This document shows positions 56,165 through 64,000 of a stretch of DNA of 64,000 bases, piece by piece (the first letter of the stretch is position 1; each line of letters begins with the position of its first letter). The notes under the pieces are model-generated. The model was not told the origin of the DNA and did no database searches. It was given only the letters and a program-made list of their open reading frames with translations. Origin of the DNA: Rhineura floridana. Taxonomy: Eukaryota; Chordata; Lepidosauria; Squamata; Rhineuridae. The position numbers and the translations under genes were made by a program. The stretch is taken from contig NC_084487.1 of NCBI RefSeq assembly GCF_030035675.1, forward strand, positions 68,471,486 to 68,535,485, written 5' to 3'.

Positions 56165-58269
56165 GTAAGTAAATGATTTCTGCCGCAACATGTGAAGAGC
56201 TATATTCTCATGAGGTCAAATTGTGACGTGATTAGCCTCTTCCATTAGACTAATACTAGTGCCAAGCTTTTAAGAATGAACAGATGCAAAGTAACAGGAT
56301 GGTAGAATAATTTAATCTGTGCGTGTGCACGCACATGCATGTGTATAAGCCTAAGGCTGATGTGACATAAGAAGGTACATAGCAGGTGCCCTGCGGTTTT
56401 TGGAAAATTAAATTTAAATCATATGCTGATCTTGAGCACATTTACATGGTTCCAGTGATTAGAGGAGAATTTAGTTCATAGTTACTTTTTTCTAGAGTCT
56501 GTTTTAACACCGCAGTGGAAGTTACTAGCCAGCAAAGAGACAGTACAAAAATAAAGGATTTGGGAAGTTGATTATTTTAAAGCACAGCATTGGGTTGTTT
56601 TACGTTGACAGTTGGTTGTCAGTAACTGTTCTGTATTTAATTAGTAAATTTAAATAATAAATCAAAAATAGCAAAAGTTCTGTTTGGATTATGTATCAGT
56701 ATATTATTGGTATTATTGTATTGATATCACTTGATTAAGGGAATCTTAGTCAATTTAACATAAGTTTGCTATAAATCTGCATATGTTTGGATATGAATAA
56801 AGCAATAGCTTTGAAGAAAAATGCATTGGCCTTCTTTGCATGAATGGTAGGGCAAACTTATGGATATGCGACTGTGCGGGCTTCCAGAGAATTGCACACA
56901 GCTACTTTGCTCCTCCCCAGTCTTCTTTACTCCTGCACTGAGCTCAGCCAACATTTGGCTTAGCATGTCATCCAAACCCAGGTTTGTGCTGAAGTTTTCT
57001 CATCAGTACCCATGAGCTTGTAGCCAAGGTTTGTTCTTGGCTACAACACATAGTTCATGAGGAAACAGCTTAATCAAAAGCCCAGGTTGGGGTGACACAT
57101 ACAACTAAACACATAGCTCAGTGTTGTGTAGTAGTAAAAAAGACTGGGGATGAGCAAAGAGTCTGTGAATTCTTCTTCAGGCCCCGAAACAGTTCCAGTA
57201 AGCTATAATTGGGGTGTATTATGCCGTGTGAGTCATGCCATTCTCTTTGAGCCAAACTATGTGTTACTTTAGTCAAGCTTTTTAAAGGGTGTTCTTAGTG
57301 CTGCTACTCCTATTTTGAAGGAAAAGCAACTGAGGGGCCATGATTCAGTACCATGTTCCTAATGCAGACCTGGGATTCTTGCTGGTTTCCCTCCCCAAAT
57401 TGTGGGTGGTCTGGCTTTAATGCTGCACTGGGGATAAAACCTGATAATGGGAAGATAAATGAAAAATATAGAGAGAGATCTCAATTTTTTCTCTTGGAAC
57501 TATAAATAAACAACGTTTTGCTGTTCCTGTTGGAAGATTGCTAAAAGGGACTGTTAAAGACTTCTCAGATAGCTGATACCATCCTGCTGAAGAGCTCTTC
57601 TCTTACCTAATTGTAACATGTTACTATAGTTAGCAAGGGTTGGCAAGATCCTTGGTTATACATTAGTTCATACTGGAAATTTGTCTTGAAACATCTTCTG
57701 TAGATACTGGGATCCAAAGAATCGCACAGCTAGTTCTATTGTGTGAATTTCTGCTTTGAACTTGTACTACTAAAATATATTAGGCACTCTGTAGTCATTT
57801 TTTAAAACATGCACAGTTGTGGAAATCAAAGTTTCTGCCCTAAAATGCAATATTCCCATAACAGAAATTATTCATCTTCCCAGCATTCAAACACCAATAT
57901 TTCGTCACTGGTCCCCCGATTCCAGTGTGTTTGTTGATACTGCTGTGCAAGTGATGAATGGAATGTGGTCATAAGTGTTTCATGGGACTCTTGTTGGATA
58001 GCATCTGGTCATTTGGTGATAGATACAACTCCTCTGCCTCCATGCATGTACTTGCTTCATGACATAACCTTTTGTACTGTTTCTAGTGTTCAGGAGAGAG
58101 TATCTACATTTACATAGCAAAACAGCAGCATCTACATGCAAGAGGGGAGGTATCAACAGATTCAGGGTAGGGAGAACTCAGAGGTGTTTAGAAATACAAA
58201 AATCTTTGTAGGGAAAAAATCTTAAGAGCCCCACCCAGAAAACAATGCGGTATATGAATACATCCAAAA
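56165..58269. other. unassigned intronic stretch
   Basis: No companion exon to the 55.9-kb candidate was recognised. 56,930-57,120 contains AAACCCAGGTTTGTGCTGAA-type sequence resembling the diffuse repeat at 51.0 kb. The rest is unassigned. Confidence 0.35.
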
Positions 58270-58322
58270 AATTCATAGGGTCACCATAAGTCATAATCGA
58301 CTTGAAGGCATATAACAACAAA
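58270..58322 (+). mobile_element. SINE/Bov-B tail fragment
   Basis: ATTCATAGGGTCACCATAAG, TCATAATCGACTTGAAGGC and ATATAACAACAA: the 3' end shared by the Sauria-type SINE and Bov-B. The upstream part is absent. Confidence 0.85.
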
Positions 58323-59467
58323 GGGACTGAGCATGCTTAGTTGGTATAGAATGCTGACTGAAGGGGGCGGGGAGACTAGGTGGAAAGGGAAAGGGAATGG
58401 AGTGGCTGGAAAAGAAGAATGGAGGAAAAAATGAGAGAAAATGCATAGAAATGGAGAAAAGGAACCATTTCATTGTCTGGGTATGACATTTCCTGCTTCA
58501 CTACTGAAAAACTATATTTAAATCTCCCCTGGGACAGAAGTTAATAGAGAATATTTTAATGCAGCTCAGACTGGGCAGCAGTATGTCCACTCCTCTGCCT
58601 CCCTCCAGAATTGCAAAAGATAGCGGCTAAGAGAAGAGTTCCTGTTCTTTCTAACTCAGTTCTTATTTAGTGTGAAACATTTAAAAATCAACTCTGATAA
58701 TCCAAATTCCAAGGGAAATGCAGTTCATTGTCCATATTAGAGTTCGAACATGCTTTGTTGAGAAAGGGTGACGCTGGGCCGTTTAGTTCATGCTGAATAC
58801 TGCAGATTGGCATCTTAAGTGATTTACAACAGCCCTGCAGTATTGTCCAGCAGCATTAGACCACATTGGGAATTGGGCTGAAGTAGAGAGAGTAGCTTAC
58901 AACAAACCAGCAATATAATCAGTAACTTTTATCCCCATATTGCATGGTGTGAAGCAAGTTGTTGTATACTACTCAGAGTCTAATATATAGCAACCCTGTT
59001 GTCATTGTTATGCACCTATTGCAGGTTGGAGGATGTGCGAGAGAGAGTAGCTGCCAACTGGCCTGCAGTATAATCCAGTGTTAATATTGCAGGCCAGAGG
59101 TGAGGCTGATTGGATTCCAGTCAAAAATCCCCCAATTCTCTCAAGTTGCTGCAAACATCAATCAAATTAAATTGCCCTCTCAGGCAGAGCATGCTCAGTT
59201 TGGGAGTGGAGAATGCAATGGAGCATCCTGAAAGAAGATGTGGTTGGCTGGCTAGAATACTGAGCAAGAGCACTCAGAATTGCAACATTTGTTGCAGGTC
59301 CCACTTACTTTTAAGAACTTGATCTTTCTCTATTTTTTACAAAATTATTTAGAGGTCAAAGCTGCTGACCCAATCATTATGTGAAGATAGGATATGGCAG
59401 TAACAGGAAAAAAAATTACTTGTTTGGACAGCCCCCTGCTCTTAAACATAACTAGATAAATGCTTTA
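58323..59467. other. unassigned intronic stretch
   Basis: A G/A-rich patch at 58,360-58,460 is the only notable feature. Confidence 0.35.
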
Positions 59468-59600
59468 TTGTGTGTGTGTGTGTTATTTTCCTTCAAGTCA
59501 ATTAAGACTTATGACTGCCCTATGCATCAGCGACCTCCAGTAGCATCTGTTGTAAACCACCCTGTTCAGATCTTGTAAGTTCAAGTCTGTGGCTTCCTAG
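59468..59600 (-). mobile_element. Bov-B LINE, 3' segment (split by LTR)
   Basis: The reverse complement matches the 3' end of the Bov-B at 15.8 kb: GGTCGCTGATGCATAGGGC and ATAAGTCTTAATTGACTTGA. It ends at CTTCCTAG, where the solo LTR begins. A GT microsatellite (59,470-59,482) is the inverted tail. Confidence 0.88.
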
Positions 59601-60191
59601 TGTCATGGCCCCATCAGAGGACTCCTTCGATGAGGATGACTCGGGAGTAACAGCAGCAGACCCAGGAGCAGCAGACCCAGAAGGAGACACGGAAGAGACT
59701 CCTGAGAATCCTGCTCCTTCTCCCCCTCAGCTGCAGAGCACCCCAGATACAGCGGAAGCCCGGCAGCCAGGCGCAGACAGTGAACAGGATACTCGCCCCT
59801 CACCTGCAGAACGTAGACAGCAGAAGGTCAGGCAGAAGAGAGGCAGGCCTGTCCCTTTAAGGCCCAAACGCTGAGGGCTCACACCTGCTCTTTATAAGGC
59901 ACACGGCTGCAGCTTGTTGCTGACTGCAACGTCAGGCGTGGCTTCGTGTATTCCTAGTTTCCCTGCAGCATCTCTTGGACTGACCCCTTGGCAATTGATC
60001 CCGGACCTCTACTGACCTTGCTTCTGGACTTGTGACATGGCAAGTAAGCTTCAGACAGGCCTGGCCCTTATCAGGTTCCCTCCTCGTTGGCCTGGCAGAT
60101 TTACAACCAGTCTGCCGGCTAAGGACTTCCCTTCCCTGCTAACGACCCAGGAATTTCCAACCCCCACTGCTGACTCAGTGCAGAGCTGACA
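59601..60191. mobile_element. solo LTR of an endogenous retroelement (fossil)
   Basis: 591 bp starting TGTCATGGCC and ending GAGCTGACA (TG...CA with inverted TGTCA/TGACA), bounded by the 5-bp duplication CCTAG/CCTAT (59,596-59,600 and 60,192-60,196). The Bov-B sequence is continuous when the LTR is removed. A TATA-like CTCTTTATAAGG lies at 59,888-59,899 in plus-strand sense. No internal region remains, so it is the product of LTR-LTR recombination. Whether it is Gypsy- or ERV-type is not resolved. Confidence 0.85.
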
Positions 60192-60423
60192 CCTATACGG
60201 AATCAATCCATCTCTTGTTTGGCCTTCCTCTTTTTCTACTCCCTTCTGTTTTCCCCAGCATTATTGTCTTTTCTAGTGAATCATGTCTTCTCATTATGTG
60301 TCCAAAGTATGATAACCTAAGTTTCATCATTTTAGCTTCTAGTGATAGCTGTGGTTTAATTTGTTCTAACACCCAATTATTTGTCTTTTTCACAGCCCAT
60401 GGTATTCTCAAAACTGTCCTCTA
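60192..60423 (-). mobile_element. Bov-B LINE, coding segment (split by LTR)
   Basis: The minus strand (60,411-60,193) codes RIPWAVKKTNNWVLEQIKPQ, KLRLSYFGHIMRRHDSLEKT and GRPNKRWIDSV, nearly identical to the 15.6-kb copy and open along its length. It is truncated at 60,423. With 59,468-59,600 it forms one 365-bp Bov-B fragment. Confidence 0.92.
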
Positions 60424-62437
60424 ATACCACTTTTCAAATGAAAATCTTAATTAATACAGTTTAAAAACAATTATTTTAAAGTCCCATCAGGGAATAGGTT
60501 TATGATTGTGAATTTTAATCTTATTTGAGTACAGTTGCCAACTGACAAATGCTCATGAAGTTCTGCTCATAGCAAATTCATCCCTAACTCCCCCCCCCCC
60601 AATGTATTTAGCAGGAAAGTCAGAAGGAGGCTTCTAAGCATGTTCAGCCAATTTGTTTATCCTTCAGGCCTTCCCACTTAGTGTGTGAAGATTGGGAGTG
60701 GAGCAGATATGCCCAGGAACTTTTGGGGCGGGGATGACCCACTCTCCCTATGTACTTTATGCCCTTACATATTCCTTTGAATGCATGAACCCTCTTGTCA
60801 TGCTGTCTAGTCTTGATTGTATATTCTTGTTGACAATGAGGAACCACAAGTTTTTTTGCATGTGGTTTTTATTTTGTTGTCTAATTTATGTTATATAATG
60901 CTATTCATATGCAGTAGCTATTTTCATGTGATGCTTCTATATGGAAACTCTATGATTCTATATTTTGAATACAAAGTAAAATATCTAGATGTATTGTTTA
61001 CATGTGGCTTTGAGCAAGTTCCAGTCTGAGCCTGAACTGCATCCATTATGGAAATGGAAATAACATTGGCATACAAAAGTAACAAATAAAAGCAGTTGTG
61101 GTTTATTTTAGCTGCTTAATTTTATCTCTAAAAGCGCTCCTATCCAAGGCTCCACCTCATAACTCAATACTGAATCCTTCCAGCTGGTTAATCGCATGCC
61201 TTTTAAGTATGAGACCAAACTAGTTGTACTGCTTGTTAAAAAATAGTGCCCTTACTAGACTTGTTTTAGAGCTGTGGGAGTTATTCCGGAATTAAGGTGT
61301 AAGGCATTCTTTATTAGAACCACAAATTATGTTCCTTTATAAAAAGCAATATGACTCATAATATCAGTATGAAATTTGGAATGGAGGATCCCTTGGGTAA
61401 GAGATGCAAGCTCTTCAAGTTCAGAATAAAAATGACCATACTATAACTGTTTAGAAAGTGGAGGCTGCAGCTGTTCGTGCTGGGTATGTTTCACTGTTTT
61501 TATGTTGAATGAGGAAACATTGTTCAAACTTGCCAGTCATGGGGGTGTTTTCAAAAAATTAAATATGCCTTTTAACTTTTTTTAAAAAAACGTCTTGCGT
61601 TCTTAATGTTGTTAGATTTTTCAGTTTCCATGTTAAATCAATGAAGAAAAGTACAGGTGTGGTTTGTGTCATATATGCAGGATGGCAGCTGCCACTAGGA
61701 GGTGCAGTGGGTATACATAACTGAGTTTGTAACTGGGAGGGGAGAGAGTAATTTGGTTAAGAAGAGTTCCACTCACAGAAAGGAGCGCTGTGCTTAAGTG
61801 CAAAAATGGTATTTGGTGACTGCTTCTTTTTTCTGGATTCTCAAACACAAAATGCAGAGCTATATTTCCAGGGGAGCATAAGAAGAATTGGGTGAGTGGC
61901 CATGGGCCATGCAGAAGCTCTCCTTCAGTTCAACCTGCCCCTTTTCTTAGTTCAGGAAGAGTATTGATCAATTCAGGAAGAGTACTGAGAACCCTTAAAA
62001 TTATGGAGTTTGCTCTGCTTTGGCCACTTTGTAGTGAGCATGGGGTTAGGCTAAAAAGAAAAAGTAAAGGAGGTACAAGGTGGACAAATGACACATACTT
62101 TTGCTACCATGGTCTGAGTTGCTAGTTTCAGTAATATATGGTACTTTCTATGATGGTGGTGCTCAACTTCTAAACTTCAAGTAACTGCTCTTTTTTCCTA
62201 CAAGGAAATGGACATAATTTGTATAGTTGTTTTGGGAGAGGTATTACACGATTTTAATATCCTCATGAAGTTATTTCGGTCAACAGATCAGAAATAAAAT
62301 AAAAAATAAAACCAACAACACACCATAATCTTTAATACAGAGCAAATTAGAAAGCAAAGTATAATATACATAGCCTTAGGTTTACATGTATACTGGATAA
62401 TTAATGACCTAAGCAGTCCCAAAACAATCCTTCAACT
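60424..62437. other. unassigned intronic stretch
   Basis: A C tract at 60,590-60,600 and otherwise AT-rich sequence. No exon was recognised. Confidence 0.4.
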
Positions 62438-62960
62438 TCAGATGGTTAATTCCTCCTTGTCCCCACATCCAGTGATTAAACTTTGGCCTCTTCCAATGAT
62501 GCCCATCAGATTTTTATCTCCCAGTAAGTATTTAACATAAAATTGAGCTGACCTTCCTAGAAGTTTTGCCAGTAAAGGAGCAATTATTTGCTGATGAGCT
62601 TCAGCATAAAAATTACAAAACAAAAGAATATATTCCACAGATTTTACCTCCTGGTTCTTATAAGGACAGACCTATAAGGTGAGAGGAACACTGATATACT
62701 ACCCAAAAGTAACTGAGAAGGCAGCACATTAAATCTGGCCAGACTAAAAGTCCTACAATATTTAAATATAGGCAAATTCCTAAAATAAGCAGCTAACTGA
62801 AAAGCATCATAATAAGAAATGCCCAAGGAACAAGGTGAGCTGGCTCTGCACAAGGCAGCCAAAAGGTCATGAAAGAAATATCCCATAGACTTTGCTTTAC
62901 AAAACCTGTTGCTTTGAGTAGTTTGCTCTGCAATTAAGGTTATCGTGCATTGTAGGTTTT
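62438..62960 (-). mobile_element. LINE fragment with C-terminal domain (same family as 36.7-41.9 kb)
   Basis: Minus-strand blocks FSLARFNVLPSQLLLGS, ILLFCNFYAEAHQQIIAPLL and FYVKYLLGDKN match the C-terminal cysteine-box region seen at 26.9 kb (HVMLFCSFYRDLRSELITPLL; FYVVFLLAEQ). Frames are broken and the CxC pair is not clear. 5'-truncated near 62,960. Confidence 0.72.
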
Positions 62961-63284
62961 ATTTTTGGTCTTATCTGTGGTCAGTTGACCATAATAAATT
63001 TATGATGAATATTTGAATATTGAGAGCTGTGATATTTTCCAAGGAAAGAGTAGGATCTTTAATGTTTGAAGATCTGAGGTAATTTGCACTACCATAATGA
63101 AGTCTCTAGATGGCAGTGTAACAATGTTGAAAGATTGAAAGGGGGGAAGCCACTAAACAATTATTTTGATGAGAAGACATGACATTAGAATATGCAATTC
63201 TCATTAACAAGTGGTACAAAAAGGCAACAATATTACAAAAAAACTTTTTTTAAAAAAATTAGATTTTAAGTTGATGCTCTACAA
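62961..63284. other. unassigned intronic stretch
   Basis: AT-rich, nothing recognised. Confidence 0.35.
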
Positions 63285-63615
63285 ACTCTGTATGTGTAGT
63301 TAAACTGTAGAATTCACTCTCAGAAGAGGAAGTTCTGGCCGTGAATTTCGATGGCTTTAAAAGAAGCTTAGTCAAGTTCATGGAGGATAAGGCTATCAGT
63401 GGCTACTAGTCATAGTGGCCATCCTCTGTCTCCATGATTGGAGGCAGTATGCTTCTGCATACCAGTTGCTAGAAACCTCGGGACCGGTGGGTGCTGCTGT
63501 GCTCAGGTCCCGATTGTGTATTTTGTATAGGCATCTGTTCGGCCACTGTAAGAACAGGATGCTGGAGTTTATGGGACACTGGCCTGATCCAGCAGGCTCT
63601 TCTTATGTTCTATAA
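63285..63615 (+). repeat. unclassified interspersed repeat, uninterrupted copy
   Basis: ATGGCTTTAAAAGAAGCTTA, CATGGAGGATAAGGCTATCA, GAACAGGATGCTGGAG and CCTGATCCAGCAGGCTCTTC. Same block order as the interrupted copy at 16,450-16,554 and 22,753-22,990, which confirms that those two halves belong together. Confidence 0.82.
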
Positions 63616-64000
63616 GTGATGGTAGGAAGTTTTGAGTATTAACTAGGCTGTTAATCAAAAGGTGCATGACTCTAGGGGAGAAAAGTTTGATTTTTTAAAA
63701 CATGCTGGTAGCTGCCCTATTTTTAGATGCAACTATTTCATAAGCTTTAGAAATTTAATATTGGGAAGATGCAGTCTGAATAGTTATACTAAGATGTGAT
63801 TCAAGATATAAGCAGGACTCAAAATGTTTTACTAAAATAATTCTGAAATTCATGGAGGAGGACATTTTATTGTGAAATTATTTCATGGGCAATCTTTTTC
63901 ACAGAATGTAGAATACTGTGAAGAAGTAAGGGCTCTTTCTGAACAACTGAAGTAGGAAGCAGCTGTGTTCATAGGCTTGTGTCATATGGCCTGACATGAT
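63616..64000. other. unassigned right edge
   Basis: AT-rich; no exon or repeat recognised up to the window end. Confidence 0.35.

Larger units (their letters stand above)
11678..64000 (+). other. ZDHHC17: ZDHHC17 intron 1 (partial, open at right edge)
   Basis: It begins with a GTGAGG donor directly after the first exon. Reading the plus strand I found no segment encoding EIKPQSHYNHGYGEPLGRK, the expected second exon, so the intron appears to exceed 52 kb. It is filled with nested transposons, listed separately. This inference depends on the exon-1 identification; an unnoticed assembly break or another gene inside the interval would alter it. Confidence 0.6.

Overview
The window reads as vertebrate, most probably squamate reptile, nuclear DNA. 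It carries a tRNA-headed SINE with a Bov-B-type tail (Sauria-SINE style), Bov-B LINE fragments, many L2/CR1-group LINE copies with a CCGCCC...GGGCGG hairpin at their 3' ends, a nearly complete L1, several hAT miniature elements and a tyrosine-recombinase retrotransposon fossil. I see no bacterial, viral or organellar gene organisation. Family names come from recognised protein and terminal motifs, not from a database search.

Host content is sparse. The clearest host feature is a CpG-rich promoter and first coding exon at 11.4-12.1 kb. The encoded peptide (MTAPLDEYEREAGCVPILHP...) ends at a GT donor and matches the start of ZDHHC17 (HIP14, an ankyrin-repeat palmitoyltransferase). On this reading, about 11.6 kb upstream is intergenic and everything from 11,678 to 64,000 lies in a very long, still open first intron; I did not find exon 2. 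Inside the intron are two or three sequences with good splice signals (47.6, 53.3 and 55.9 kb) that may be alternative or unrelated exons. At 6.1-7.1 kb lies an intronless, disabled retrocopy of PSTK, the selenocysteine-pathway kinase.

The rest is mainly transposon strata. 1-11 kb: a hAT miniature element, a hAT copy keeping the transposase C-terminus, the PSTK retrocopy and three or four L2 fragments. 14-23 kb: a SINE, a Bov-B LINE and a three-level nest (old interspersed repeat, hAT inside it, full-length L1 inside the hAT end), with target-site duplications marking the two later insertions. 24-29 kb: an L2 relic, a (TTTC)n tract, two hAT miniatures, a foldback element and a G-rich minisatellite.

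29.5-41.9 kb: one old LINE on the minus strand, split by a 6.8-kb tyrosine-recombinase (Ngaro/DIRS-like) fossil with split direct repeats and by a 419-bp hAT element. The fossil itself contains a 69-70-bp tandem array and a younger L2 insertion. 44-64 kb: further L2 and Bov-B copies, a solo LTR inside a Bov-B, a tRNA-type SINE interrupted by a foldback element, and a hAT element carrying a large internal palindrome inserted in another foldback element.

The genes here do not form a pathway; the window is one gene's promoter and first intron plus layered repeats. The most unusual items are the split-direct-repeat element with its coding-type tandem array, the nested insertion stratigraphy, the shifted ZDHHC17 start codon, and the unexplained exon-like segments.
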